A stretch of 46,442 nt of DNA from Darksidea phi (GCA_030770425.1 JASJFT010000298.1:1-46442); one strand, 5' to 3'; counted from the first letter of the stretch, positions 1 through 12,365 are shown. The notes: a model not told the origin generated them from the sequence alone. Numbers and translations are program-made.

Positions 1-420
1 CTACTGTGTACAAACTCCTACTATGTTTCGTGCGGACCTTCTAAAGAGACTCCCACTATGCAAATCCAAATCAAATAAACTTTATAGTAGCTAGTAATAG
101 TAGATCGAATGAGTCGAATGAGTAGCAGCCATCGCGTCGTCAAACACGCGGAATAACCTAAAAACGTGACACAAAAAGGTATTTCGTCCCGAATGCCTTG
201 AAACGCAAGAAGGTCGAAACCAAAGAGGGTGGCAGTCGTTGCCTGAGGTCACGTCACAGCACGACTGCGAGAGCAACGGCCCGAGCCTCATGAAAGAGGG
301 CGTGGCGCGTGCCATGATGTTGAGCGGTAGCGACGATAGTCTACCAGACTCGAGAGCAGGAAACGTGACCTGCTGCCTGCTCAACGTCCCATAAAAACTT
401 CTTCATCAGCGGAGCGTTGC
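1..420. other. Unmutated upstream intergenic region
   Basis: This stretch has ordinary CA and TG content, unlike most of the window, and I see no convincing gene. A frame on the minus strand (384 to 91) is open for 97 codons but shows no domain or repeat structure, and I treat it as chance. A 9-bp motif (TCGAATGAG) occurs twice in tandem at 105-122. The region probably serves as upstream sequence for the decayed gene that starts near 610. Confidence 0.5.
391..397 (+). promoter_or_regulatory. TATA-like box upstream of decayed gene
   Basis: The sequence ATAAAAA lies about 215 bp before the likely start codon at 610 and is followed by a long CT-rich stretch. That arrangement is common in filamentous-fungal promoters and 5' leaders. 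The role is inferred from position only. Confidence 0.25.
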
Positions 421-435
421 ACTCCATCCTCCTTC

Positions 436-590
436 CTCCATCCTCCACAGTCTCATCGATTGCCCTACCCATCCACGCAGCCAGCTCTTCAACCTGCGAC
501 ATCACTCGCCTCCATCCTCCATCCTCCAGCCTCATCGATTGCTCTACCCATCCACGCAGCCAGCTTACCTCTTCAATCTGCGACATCCCT
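436..590 (+). repeat. Imperfect tandem duplication, about 80 bp x 2, CT-rich
   Basis: Two copies of a pyrimidine-rich unit lie head to tail. Each contains CTCATCGATTG (starting at 452 and 531), CTACCCATCCACGCAGCCAGC, and a CTGCGACATC end (about 495 and 579). The offset between copies grows from 79 to 84 bp because the second unit carries a small insertion. It lies directly before the likely start codon of the decayed gene, so it would be in the promoter or 5' untranslated leader. Confidence 0.8.
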
Positions 591-609
591 CACGTCCATC
601 TGTCGTGCA

Positions 610-1506
610 ATGAGCGCGGAATTCGGCATCTCGTACCACGGCGTCAACACAGGCTGGTCGGTGAACCGCTGCCTCTATGCCCCGTTCACAGACGCAACCC
701 TTGACTACACCAACAGCGAGTCTGGTGACCTCGATAACATCATCATTGCTGATCCTAAGAAGTGGTATAACATTAGACGCCGGCTTGGGGTCGAACGGGA
801 GGGCTATTAGGGTAGAGTGGCCTATTACCTGTTCGGTCTCGAGCTACTTAAAGAGCTAGGTCGGATAGATGGCAACATAATCGAAGAGAGCAGAGTCAGA
901 GCCTGCGGGGGCTTGCCGAACGCCTGCGAGTACCCAAACGGCTGCAAGAGCTCACTCTAGCAGACGAGGCCTTCCTTAAGCACTGCACCTATCCCTGCTT
1001 CGACGACTGGAAAGGCGAGCTCATGCGCGGGTACGGATTCGCGCGCATAAACAGTTGAACGCTGCAGTTGCCGGCGGAGAGCTGCCAGCGGGCGGAGGGA
1101 GTCGAGAACCAGAGAGAGGAGGCGGCCGTTATCAAACCTCTACACCGCGGGCATGGCGTATTGCGCGTACAAGGAGAGGATGGAAATTGATATGTACTCG
1201 TTATTGTAAGCATGCAGCTACCCAGGCTCTCGAGAACATGGACCCGAGCAGACAGAGTTAGAGGCTGCCACCGCCGCTATGTAAGCGCTCGAGGCCGGCA
1301 GATACTCGACGGCGATAAACTGGCTTGGAAAGCCAATGCGCCTGAGCAGTATGGGCTCGGTCTATAGAGATAACCTTGTTGTAGATATACTAGGTATGTG
1401 GCTTGTGAGTATAATATGGCTCTTCCTAGGGCCAGACATGGACGGTACCGTGTGGAATTGGGGAAAGAAGAACGGTATACCTAAACGTAATCTGAACGCT
1501 ATATAG
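610..1506 (+). pseudogene. Decayed protein-coding gene, family not recognised
   Basis: An ATG at 610 opens a frame (MSAEFGISYHGVNTGWSVN...) that meets TAG at 808-810 and then stays sensible to about 905. Near the GGGGG run at 907-911 the coding sense moves to another frame, containing ADEAFLKHCTYPCFDDWKGE, which ends at TGA 1056-1058. From about 1141 it returns to the first frame and runs to TAG at 1504-1506, with TAA at 1207-1209 and 1282-1284. The last part includes an Ala/Leu-rich helix-like run and a hydrophobic stretch (GMWLVSIIWLFLG). The in-frame TAG and TAA stops could be mutated Gln or Trp codons, suggesting leakage of the mutation process from the neighbouring block, although the frame slips need indels. 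The original protein would have been about 300 residues. I cannot assign a function, and the exact join points are inferred. Confidence 0.5.
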
Positions 1507-1528
1507 AATCGTTAGACGAGAGTAGTCA

Positions 1529-1794
1529 CTCTAAATTATCTATTATTACGAAGCGAGGTACGAGCGTAGTATATATATTCGGGTCTACTAAAGTAAAATA
1601 TCCCTATTAGCTCTATAAGAGATTAGAGAAATTATTCTATTTAGCTAGATAATATTTAAATATCTAATAGCTAATTATTTTATACTACTATAGTATTATA
1701 TCTAATTATAAGATTATAGACTTTTTAACTACTTCTTTAATTATACTTTATTAAATCTACTATAATATAAGATATATATAGGTAGATAGGTATA
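1529..1794. other. Mutated sequence, no gene seen
   Basis: This AT-rich stretch lacks CA and TG and lies between the decayed gene and the 189-bp repeat. I find no reading frame or repeat in it that I can name. It marks the left edge of the mutated block. Confidence 0.6.
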
Positions 1795-1983
1795 TATTAT
1801 AATACCTAAGCTACGTAGTACCCGGGGATAACCATTCCCGAGCTTTAATAGATTAGAGAAGTATTATCCCTATACTCTAATAGATCTATATAGGGAGAGC
1901 CGAGCTCTCTATTATAATAGATAGTAATCTTCCTCTTAATTTACTTCTAAGTAGCTCTAGTAAACTCTCTTCTTTCCTTTATA
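1795..1983 (+). repeat. 189-bp repeat, left copy (LTR- or TIR-like)
   Basis: This unit begins TATTATAATACC (perhaps TGTTATAATACC before mutation) and ends TCCTTTATA. Its reverse complement occurs at 43842-44030 with the same length, differing mainly by transitions such as CCCGGGG against CCTAGGG. Similarity stops at the same inner point in both copies. Equal length and sharp inner ends suit either LTRs of one family in two separate insertions or terminal inverted repeats of one large element. I found no clear target duplication. A CA survives at 1833-1834. Confidence 0.75.
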
Positions 1984-4465
1984 GTTATAAGCCTAGTACT
2001 TTAAGAGTATAGAACTATTTTTTCTATATACTTAAAAGAGCTAGTAAGTAGCTACTTAGTTAATCTAGTTATCCTTATATTATACTTTCTTATACCTAGA
2101 ATCTCCCCTTCTAAAGAGCTATAAGCGAAGCTCTATTTATAGGACTATATTAACTATATAATTATAGTATATAGCTATACTAGTATATCTAGCTCTAGTT
2201 TTATATAATTAATAAAGAGCTATAAAACTAGATTAATCTAAAAGGTAAGAATATTCTAAATCTAGTTAATACTACCCTAATACTTTCTATAATAGAGTTA
2301 ATTACTAGTAATAAGAGTAAAAATAGTATAAACTTAATAGCCCTAGATATACTATACTAATAGAGACTTAATAAATATTAGACCCTCTTAAGTAACTAGG
2401 TAGTATAGGGAATATACCTCTAGATACTTTAAAACTAAATAAATAAAATTATTATATTTAAACTACTTAAACTAGCTATAATAGAGCTTATATCTTAGAA
2501 GTATACTATATTATAGAAGCTAATACGCGTATTAAAATAGAAGTTTATTCTATCTCTAAAGCTTACTATAAATATAATTTAAATAAAGTACTATACTTAT
2601 CTAAAAAAGATAAAGTAGGGTACTTATATATTTAAAGAGTAGTATAAGAAGTAGTACTTTCTATATACTAAGATAAAAATATATAAACTAAAAGATATAA
2701 AAAAGTAGTTTACTATTTAAAACTTTCTAGACGCTATTACTCTAAAGCTTATACTAAAATAGACTTAATTAATATACTAGTAAGTTATATAAAATAGTAT
2801 ACTTAGTATAAAATAGTTTACTTTAAATAAAATTAGAAAAATATTTATTATAATAATCTAGGAGTACTTTTTAAAAGCTTCTAATAGTAACCTTAAAATA
2901 TTTATAATACTAAGGAGACGCTTAGATTAGTCTTTAAATTAGTATCTAGATTAATATCTAGTAGATAAAACTAGAATTTACCTATATAAAGAGTTTAAAA
3001 AGAATAAGTATAAAATATATAAATAAAGTATAAATAAATATAAAAAGCTTAAGGTAATAATAACTAAAAAAGGAATACTAATTAATCTAGATAAGTATTA
3101 GAAGATTCTAGAATAGCTTAACTTAAATAAATTTATAAAAATAAGAAAATACCTAGTATCTAAGGATTAGAAGCTTCTAAGTATAGTAAATTAGATAAAT
3201 AGAATATATACCTTAGTTTATCTAGAAGAAATATAAGCTATAATAATTAATTTAAAACTTCTTAATAAGTTTATAGAGATTTATATAATAATAGATTTTA
3301 ATACTTATCTTCTCTTTAAAAGTACTATACTTAATAATAGAGTTACTTTATACCTAGTAAATATATAGAAGCTACTCGTACTAGAATTATTTAAGAAAGT
3401 TTAAGGAATATAATATATAAAGACGAGAACCTAGATCTTTCTAATTACGAGGATATATACTTAGCTAATTAGAAATATACTTAATAAAGCTTAAAGAAAG
3501 GATATAAAGAATTTAATATTATAAAATATTATAGTTATTAAAGATTTTTATCTTAATATCGTCTTAGAAGCTTATCTAAGAGAGAAAGAAGTCTAATATC
3601 TTAGACTAGATTACTTCTTATATATAGAATTAATAGATAAGAGTATTATACTTATAATACTCTTATATAAGTATAACTTAATATTTATTAAATATAAGTC
3701 TATCTTTATTTATATTATACCCTTAATTAATATAGTAAACTTTTATTAATCTTAGTATCTATACTCTAGATAAAGTATAGAGGACCTATAGTATATAAAA
3801 GTAAAGTACCTAGAATTATAAGCTTTATAAGTACTTATATAGTATATATAGAATATATAAATTAAAGAAACTAGATATTTATAATACGAGTACTATATAA
3901 CTATTAATATAAAACTAATTATATATTAGATATATTTAAGAAAATAAGTAGTAATAGAATTCTTATATAGTTATTAATAGTTATTTATATTATATTCCTA
4001 TTTAAGACTTTATATAATAAAAATAGATATTTTATCTAGAGATAACTATATCGTCTACGTAGACTAGAGGAAAAGCTTATATAGGAAAGACTATTAAAAA
4101 AGAAGAAATTAACCTTCTTAAGAGGCTATTAAAGAAGTAAATATCTAATATAAAAGATAAAGCTAGTATCTATAGTAGATATAATACGAATAATAGTATA
4201 GGAATAGAGAATAATAGGGATACCTAGTTAAAAAGGTTTATTATTATTATTAGTAGGTTATTAGTACGTTTAACTATCTATATATATTATTAGTAAACTA
4301 GAAGCTATTATTATTATATAGTTACTACCTATACTATTATATAAGATATCGAAATATTAAAATATAATAAGATAATTAGAATTATAAAAAATATAACTAG
4401 TCTAGAAGCTAACGTAACGTTATACTAAGTAGTAACCTAAGCTCCTAGGGAAAGGGCTAAAGATA
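1984..4465 (+). other. Mutated sequence with long readable frame, unidentified
   Basis: Reading the plus strand and treating TAA/TAG as former Gln, Trp or Arg codons gives long coherent stretches, for example from about 2270 to 2760 and from about 3480 to 4460. One piece is rich in Arg, Leu and Lys (YRLRRLEEKLI, about 4050-4085). No reverse transcriptase, integrase or zinc-knuckle motif is visible, and I do not recognise the protein. It could be an internal part of the element that begins with the 189-bp repeat at 1795. The opposite strand is also partly readable, so strand assignment is uncertain. Confidence 0.3.
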
Positions 4466-5820
4466 TAGTATATTTTCTACTTATAGTTAAATTAAAACTA
4501 AATTTTTTTAAAAGAGTAGCTAATATAAAGATAAAATATATTACTATCTCTATATTCTATAAAGTATATTTAAACTATATTTATATTTTATAAAGTATAT
4601 TTAAACTATATTTATATTTTATAAAGTATATTTAAACTATATTTAAGTTTATATATCTTTAAACTAGTTATCTTTTTATATCTTATAATATAAAGATTTT
4701 AAGTATTTACTTTATATTATAGATATCTTTAATATATTAAGACTTATATTACTATTAAAGAGCTTTATCTTTAAAATAACTTTATAAGTTATAAAATAAT
4801 TAAAAAAAAAGTTAAAGTTATTATTTTAATACTATTTAACTTTTTAAAATATAAAGTAGTTATTAAACTTTATTAAAATAGGATTCTTTATAAAACTTTT
4901 AAGTTTTATCTATAATTAAAGTTATAAAATAACTTTACTATTATTAATAACTTAATCTAGAAGGTTATAATATATATTATTTTTAATAAGTATTATAACT
5001 TATATAGTATACTTAAAAGTATTAGTAGTAGTAAAGTTAATTTAGAAAAGATTATTAATATCTTTAATCTAATAGTCTATAGCTTAGATTATTAGAATTC
5101 TCTTTATTAAGTCTAGTTTAAAAGGTATTTATAACTAGTCTAAAGACTATTTAAACTATTTTAAGATCTACTTTTATAATTATAATTTAATTAATTAATA
5201 TATCTTAATATTAAAAACTAATTAATATTTTTATTATTTTTACTAGAAATACTTTATCTAGGGCTAGAGTATAAATAGATATAGTATAGAATATATCTAA
5301 GTAGTTACTATTTATTAAAATATTATTAGCTTCTAATATTAGTAATATAGTAGTAGAAGTTAAGAATTAAGATTATATAGATTTACTTTTATATAAAGTA
5401 TTTTTATAATTAAATATTTTATTATTTCTTTATATAGATTAGTAGTTCTTATTAATTATAACTATTATTAAGGCCTTATTAAAAGATAGTAGTTTATTAG
5501 ATATTTTTAAAATATTTTTACTATTATACTATATATAAGTTATAAAGGTTTTAGAAATATATTAACTTTTTTAAATATTTTATAGTTAAATAAGTTCGTT
5601 TACTAGTAGTTATTTTTATTATTTAATTCTAGTTCTTAAATTTATTATTTACTAAACTTAGAATACTACTAGTATAGTTTATCGACTAGCTATATATTAG
5701 GATTATTTCGTCTACTAGATAAATAGATATTAAAGTAGATACTTTTCTTTAAGTAAATAGTATAAGAAGATATACTAATAGCTTTAAATAGATATTATAT
5801 AGTATAATTAATAAGAACTT
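4466..5820 (-). pseudogene. Gag-like fragment related to element C
   Basis: The reverse complement of this stretch aligns with the gag region of element C (about 13305-14674). Near-identical runs include TTCTTATTAATTATACTATA, and shared peptides include RRNNPNI/KRNNPNI and a KLLSFN-type segment. Differences are mainly transitions. It has no LTR of its own that I can see, and the match ends near 4466, so it is a truncated relative and not a full element. It lies just downstream, on the same strand, of the reading frame that runs through 22421-21639, 13048-12548 and 6111-5860. Compared with C it carries a local triplication of a 31-bp unit, which would shift the frame. Confidence 0.65.
4561..4648. 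repeat. 31-bp tandem repeat, about three copies
   Basis: The unit starts AAAGTATATTTAAACTATAT and recurs at 4561, 4592 and 4623 with a period of exactly 31 bp. It lies inside the minus-strand gag-like fragment, where element C has a single corresponding unit (about 14560-14600). The expansion therefore arose in this copy. The copies are nearly identical after mutation, which suggests slippage or unequal exchange late in its history. Confidence 0.85.
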
Positions 5821-5859
5821 TTAAAGTATTATAGTATATAGGTATATTAGAGATAGAGT

Positions 5860-6111
5860 AGTAGAGCTTATAACCTATAGTCGGAGGAATAGAAGAGAAG
5901 TATTAATAGAATAGGTAGTTAAAATTAGTTAAATTAAACTATTTCCTCTATCTACTATATAATAGGATAAATAATAAATATTAGCTAAAGACTCTTTTAG
6001 ATAATACCCTTTTAAAGCCTAGTCTAACGTTTCGTCGCTTATCTAAGCCTTTAATACTTAATTAGGAGGCTTCCTTTACTACTATATTATATTTTTCTTT
6101 TTAACTAAAAG
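5860..6111 (-). pseudogene. Interrupted reading frame, C-terminal segment
   Basis: This is the downstream part of a minus-strand frame whose earlier parts are at 12548-13048 and 21639-22421. If element B1 (6112-12542) is removed with one copy of its AAAAG duplication, the frame continues here without a shift. The reading through the junction includes VKKKNII and then KPPN, DETLD and LKGYYLKESLANIYYLSYY. All in-frame stops are TAA or TAG and so are explicable as mutated Gln or Trp codons. The end near 5860 is uncertain. I recognise no domain. Confidence 0.5.
6107..6111. repeat. Target-site duplication of B1 (left), AAAAG
   Basis: The five bases before the 5' LTR match exactly the five bases after the 3' LTR at 12543-12547. 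This is the length made by Ty3/Gypsy integrases. Confidence 0.9.
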
Positions 6112-6288
6112 TATTATAGTACTAATCTATAACTATTTATACCTATTACGTACTATACCTATAGCTACGACGCTCCCTTTACTAGATCTTATTATATTAG
6201 ATATATATAGCCCCTACTTATCTTAATATTAGTCCTTTATAGTATAACTTATATTCTACCTTAACCCTAGTATATCTATACTATAATA
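6112..6288 (+). repeat. B1 5' LTR (177 bp)
   Basis: It aligns without length change to the 3' LTR at 12366-12542 and to both LTRs of B2. Differences between copies are mostly transitions (for example TACGACGCTCCC against TACGATACTTTC). The sequence after it begins GTTTATACTATTCTCCC, where the primer-binding site should be, but mutation has removed any recognisable TGG start. Confidence 0.93.
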
Positions 6289-6390
6289 GTTTATACTATT
6301 CTCCCTTTTAATCCTATTACTAGGGTAAAACGCTTTTCTAATAGCCTAATCGACTACCCTAAACCTAGAAGATACTAAGCTAGACCTACG

Positions 6391-6450
6391 CTATACTAAG
6401 AATACTAAGAACTCTAGAAATACTAAGAACTCTAAGAACTTTAAGAATAT
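6391..6450 (+). repeat. Short tandem repeats in B1 leader
   Basis: Units of the form TACTAAGAACTCTA and AAGAACTCT recur with a step of about 9 to 18 bp just after the 5' LTR. The same array is found, reversed, in B2 (about 40731-40790), so it is a family feature of the leader or the start of gag. Confidence 0.7.
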
Positions 6451-6479
6451 TATAACTATTAAGGATTAGTAATATTAAT

Positions 6480-7700
6480 AAGGTAAATAACTTACTATTA
6501 TAATTAATTAGATTTCTATACTAATCTCTCTTATCTAAATAAAAGACGTAATAAGTAATCCTATTATATTAATTATACTAAGAAATAAGAAACTTATCTT
6601 CTTAACCTATTATAATATTAAAGCTATATTAAATATCTTAGACGTAGAAATATAATATTATATTATCTCCTATACTATAAATCTTAAAGAAGCTTACTAA
6701 ACTACCTAATAACTTTAAAATAAAAATAGTATCTTATATACTAAAAATAGTATCCTATATATCTAAGTCCTAACTTATATATTCTACTAATATCTTATTA
6801 GTAACTCTAATAAATTTAATAGTACTAATAAGTTTATAAATAAATACTAAACTAAGTATAAAAATTAAAAATTAAAAATTTAGAGTATTTATACTACGGA
6901 TATAGTAATCTTTAATATAGAATTTAAATATATTTAGTATATTACTAATTTTATATTTAGTAATATACTTAATATCTATTATAACTAGTTTTATACTATA
7001 TAATCTAACCTAAAAAATCCTACTAAGTAGAAATAGTAAACTATTACTAACCTTTAGAAAATCCTTAATATCTATTATATTACCTCTAATAAATAGATAG
7101 AAGCTAGGACTAAATTTAATAATCTTATTATAAACGATCGAACCTTTCTTAACTTCTAGACTAAATTCTATAAATAGACTACTAAAGTAGAAAAAATTAA
7201 TATAAAAAAAGTCTAAATATTATATACTAAGGTCTCTACTATACTAGGTATTATAGTCTTTTACTAGAAGAAATAACTAAACTATATAAATTATAAGAGA
7301 TAGGTAGAATTCTTTATATATATTTAGAATAGGAAGTAAGAAGAAGAATATATTAAGAGAATATAAACTAGCTTCTATTTAAATAATAATAGTTAACTAA
7401 ATAATATCTTTTAATCTACTTCTATACCTATATCCCTACTTCTAGTACTAGTACTAATTTCTAGTAACTCTATAATTCTAGATATAATATATATACTACG
7501 TACTTCTTAAGAAGAATATATTACTACTAATACCTATCTCTATTATAGTAAACTAGGTTACTATAAGACTAATTATAATAAGAAAAAAAAGAATAATATA
7601 CGATTCGACTAAATCTAAAGTTAGGAATAAGTTATATAATAGTAATTACTACCTAACTAGTCTTAATATCCTCTACTATAGTATTAATACGCCTAGAATT
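6480..7700 (+). pseudogene. B1 gag with RIP-altered zinc knuckle
   Basis: A coherent frame covers this stretch once TAA/TAG are read as former Gln codons. At 7535-7576 it holds Tyr-x2-Tyr-x4-Tyr-x4-Tyr (TYLYYSKLGYYKTNYNKKKK), exactly the spacing of a retroviral CCHC zinc knuckle. TGC/TGT and CAC/CAT codons have become TAC or TAT, turning every Cys and His into Tyr. A Lys-rich tail follows, as usual for nucleocapsid. Gag would package element RNA into virus-like particles. The start codon is lost, so the left limit is approximate. Confidence 0.8.
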
Positions 7701-8039
7701 AATATATAACCTTATAGTATTCTTAGCCCTAGCTCTAGTATAATAACTAAAATCCTAGTAACTAATTCCTATATTAATACCTATTTAATAATAATCCCTT
7801 TTTTAACTATATTATAAACTAATCTTAAAGGTATATTAAAACTAAAATAACCTCTATATCTAATATTCCTCGTACTAATACTCTAGTTAACTTAGTATTA
7901 CCCTCTATAAGTATCTCTTATATTAATAGTCTAAAAAATATATAACCTCTAGCTATTATCGCGACTAGAGGTTAGATAGAAAAGAATTATTAAATAGATA
8001 ACTATACTAGATTTAGACTATTTTAAGTAAAAAGGCCCC

Positions 8040-11000
8040 CCTTTAACTTAGATCTATAAATAGTAAATTATTATTTATTTATACTTCTTTTCTACTTATA
8101 TATACTACTATTAATATATAGAGTCTTATAAATAATAGATACTTAACTATTATCTTTCTTAATTAAACCTTTACTTAAAAATATATTATTAATACTTATA
8201 CTATACTCTTTTTAAAGAAGCTCTTACTAGTTAATAATTATATAAGTAATATATTTACGTAATACGTTATTCTATTAATATAGGTTAGAAACTACTACGA
8301 AAATTACTTATTATATATTACTAACCTAGTCTAAAATATACCTATTATTCTTAGTCTTTCTTAACTTTAAAAATATAATCCGTCTATTAATTAGACGTTA
8401 ATAATAATTAATATAGATTCTTAGTATTATTAGAAATATTACTACTACGGAATTAAGACTATATAAGTAGCTTTTTTAACTACCCCCCTCTATAAAAATA
8501 TATTAAATAAAATTAACCTATTATACCCTAAGCTATATACTAATATAATAAATTATTAATTACTTTTATATATTAAGGATATTAATAAATATAATCTTTA
8601 TTAACCTAATAGAGAGATCCTAATAGATCTACCCTCTAAACTTATACTAGGCCGCCCCTACTATAGAATAAGAAACTTAGATACTAAATATAGAAAAATT
8701 CTAAAATACTAAGTAATTATAATATAAAATTATATTATAATAAAACTACTCCTAGCTATATAAGTAGGCGAACGCCGGGTTATCTTAAGAAAATCTAAGA
8801 AAGAACCTTTACTACTACTTAGTATCCCCCTATTAACTAAATAAAACTATAAATCTATCGACTTCTTTAATATTTATTTAATAAGGGTCGTAATCTTTAT
8901 ATAATTCTATAAATAATCTAATATAAAAGCTATTTATATTATATAGAATAAACTAGATTAAGTACTTAAGATATTACTAAAGAATAAAGAAGACTAGGTC
9001 CTAAATCTTATTAAAGAAGAATTTAAGAATATCCTAAATAATAAAATTATAACTAAACTCCTAAATAAATTCTTATTATAATTTTATAAATTTCTTATTA
9101 ACTATAGATATACCCTATACCTTTAAGGTATTAAAGAATTAAATATTAATAAATTTATAGTAGAAAAACTATCTTTATTTAACGATAAGCTTAAAAAGAA
9201 ACTCTTAGATTAGCTAAAAGATATAATAGCTAGATTCCTTTCTAAGAAAGTAGACAAACTTTCTTTAAGATAAATATAGAATTATAAGATTAATATTATC
9301 CCTAATAAAAAATCCCTATATTAAAAAAATTAACTCTTTTTTTTATCTAAACTCTAAGTTATACGTAAATAGTTAGATAATAATTTAGATAAGGGTTTTA
9401 TTTAGAAATCCTATATATAATATATAGTTCTATTACTTTTAGTAATAAAATTAAATAGAGGAGTATATATATACTAGGACTATAAAGGTCTAAATAATAT
9501 TACTATTAAAAACTATTATTTACTACCCCTTATTTAAGAAACTCTTAATATCCTTTATAATATAAAAGTATATATTAAGCTTAATATAATTACTATCTTT
9601 AATAAGCTACGTATAACTAAAGAGTATAAGTAGAAAATAGTATTTATTATATATTTTAAACTTTTTAAAACTCTAGTTATACCTTTTAACCTTTATAATA
9701 TACTAGTATTCTTCTAGAATTATATTAACTATATACTTTATAATCTACTAAATTATATCTATACTATATATCTTAACGATATCCTAGTATACTTAAAAAA
9801 TAAAAAAGAATATTAAAAGTACGTTTAAGAAGTAGTCTAGAGATTAATTAATACTAGTCTTTAAATTAATATCTATAAATATAAGTTTAAAGTTATAGAG
9901 ACTAAATATCTTAGACTTATTATCTCCCCTAATAGTATTAAAATAGACCTAAAGAAAGTAGCTATAATTTAAAAATAGGTATAACCCCTATATCTAAAAG
10001 ACTTATAAAAATTCCTAGGTTTTATAAACTTTTACTAATATTTTATTTAAGACTTCTTAAAGATATATACCCTACTTAATAAGCTCCTACGTAAGAATAC
10101 TCTATAGAACTAGACTATAAAATAAATAACTATCTTTAAGTTACTTAAGAATTCTTTTATTATAGTACTAGTACTAATAATATATAACTTTATTAAAAAG
10201 ATAGTCTTAGAAACTAATATCTCTAATTAGATATTAGGCGATATCCTCTTTTAATATAATAATAACAGCGTTCTATATTTAGTCGTATACTTTTTTAGTA
10301 AATATAGTATTATTAAATATAACTATAAGATCTATAATAAGGAGCTATTAGTAATTATTAAGTTTTTAGAAGAATAACGATTAGAGCTTTAAGAAACTAT
10401 AGAACTATTTAAAATAGTTATTAACTATAAAAATCTAGAATACTTTATAACTATAAAAATATTATTATAATATTAAGTTCGCTAGTTAGAGTTCCTATTT
10501 TAATTTAATTTTAAGATTATTTATTAACTAGGCTTAAAAGCTATACGACTAAATATACTAAATAAAATACTAAAGAACTAATTAAATAAAAATAATAATT
10601 TTAATAATAGAGTAAAAAATAGATTATAAATAGTCCTCTTATTAAAAGTTCTTAGTAATAAAGTTTTAAAAGACCTTCTTAACTAAACTCTTATAAGTAT
10701 AGTACTACTAATCCTTCTAGTTATAGATCGACCTATTAATAAGCTAATTAACTCTATATACTCTACTATACTAATAACTATAAATATAATTACTACTCTT
10801 TTAGACCTAGGTATAAGACGCTAGCTAAAATACCTCTAAAAAATTATATAAATATTAATACTAAACTTTATACTTCGCTAAAGCTATATATAGTACTAAG
10901 AATATCTCTTTATACTACTTTAAGATAAACTTTATATATAAATTCTATACTAAATATATAATATTATATCTACTAGATACCTAAAATAGATTAAAATAAC

Positions 11001-12290
11001 TAAACTAGTTACTTAAGACTATTAGTAGTTATATATAATATATAATATTAAAATCTATATTTAAGTATATAAACTCTATATTTAAATTAAAAACTTTAGA
11101 TTATTATTTTAAGAATTTCTTAAGTCTTTATTAGTCCTATTTTAGATATAATCTAATATCTCTATTAACTATATTACTCTACTTCTAGAATTATAATAAT
11201 ATATTATATATATAAATACGTTTTTATTATAGTCTATAGGCTTATAAAGATATATTATATTATTCTTATTAGGAAAATTAATATATTTAAGTTAATTAAT
11301 ACCTTTATATCTTAAGTATATTCTCTCTATAACTATCTTAATAATATTTTATTTAATTAAGAAGCCTAGTTTATATTATAATTTTAGAATTAGTTATTTA
11401 TAAGGCTTAGAATTATACTAAAATACTCCTCGTTATTTTACCCTAAGATTAATAGCTAGACTAAATAAATAAATAATAGTATTAAAGTATATCTTCGCGT
11501 ATTTATAAATTTTTACTAAAATAACTAGGTATAATAGTTCCCTTTTATAGAATTTACTATAAATAATATTATCTTTAAAATAACTAGTATCTTTCTATTC
11601 TTTACTAATTACGACTTTTATCTAAAACTTAGAGTAGAGTCTAGTTAATTAATACTATTAAATTTATCTTTATTTTAACGATAAGAATTCTTTAAAGTAA
11701 ATAATATTATTAATAGATTTAATTATATTATTACCTAACTAAAAGTTATTACTAAATAATTTATTAAGTACTACGAATACTACGCTAATAAGAAGTAGAA
11801 AGATATATTAAGATTTATTATAGAAGATAAGATTTTTATAAATATAAGAAATATAAAAACTAATAAACTAATAAAGAAAAGAGATAATAAAATAGTAGGT
11901 CTATTTAAAGTTCTAAAAGTTTATAATTAAGTATATATCCTAAAACTTCTAATAATTATAAAAATATTCCTAATATTCTATAACTTATAACTTTAACTAA
12001 AATACCCCTTTTAAGAACTTCTAGGGTAAAATATAATAAATTAAGCTAAGTTTTAATATCTTAAAGGAAGAATACTCGAATAAGAAGATAAAATAAAGGA
12101 ATTAACTAAATAATAGAAATTTAAGTCCTTACTAGACTATTACGATAAGAATCTATAATAATTAATATACTTAGTTAAATAAAAATACTACTCTATTACC
12201 TAATAGCTAGTATCCGATCTAAAAGGTTAAGAGGGTATAGTTTACTAATTTTATATTAACTACCTAAATAAACCTACCCTAAGATAGATT
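8040..12290 (+). pseudogene. B1 pol: protease?-RT-RNase H-integrase
   Basis: RT is clear from about 9250 to 9950. It contains YKGLNNITIKNYYLLPLI (fingers/palm motif) and the active site YLNDILVY at 9769-9792, where the first catalytic Asp of YLDD has become Asn. RNase H follows at about 10200-10650 (ILGDILF, KEYNY-type motif, YNKELLVIIKFLEE). Integrase occupies about 10950-12250 and ends shortly before the polypurine tract. The protease should lie between 8040 and 9100 but its motif is not certain. The gag frame (7535) and the RT frame (9769) differ, whereas in B2 they agree, so an indel in B1 has shifted the frame. Confidence 0.85.
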
Positions 12291-12352
12291 TAAAAGATAC
12301 TAGTATTAGTAAATTTTCTTTCTATAGAACTATCTAAGACGTATAGCTATTT

Positions 12353-12365
12353 AGAGGGGAGGTAC
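12353..12365 (+). promoter_or_regulatory. B1 polypurine tract
   Basis: The run AGAGGGGAGGTAC lies directly before the 3' LTR. A purine run here primes plus-strand DNA synthesis in LTR retrotransposons. The same motif borders B2 (34869-34881, reversed). Confidence 0.85.

Noticed and set aside
91..384. 97-codon open frame on the minus strand
   Set aside because: It has no domain or repeat, overlaps promoter-like sequence, and its composition does not look coding.
989..1261. Short open frames of 68 and 74 codons on both strands
   Set aside because: They overlap the decayed gene in other frames and have no independent support.
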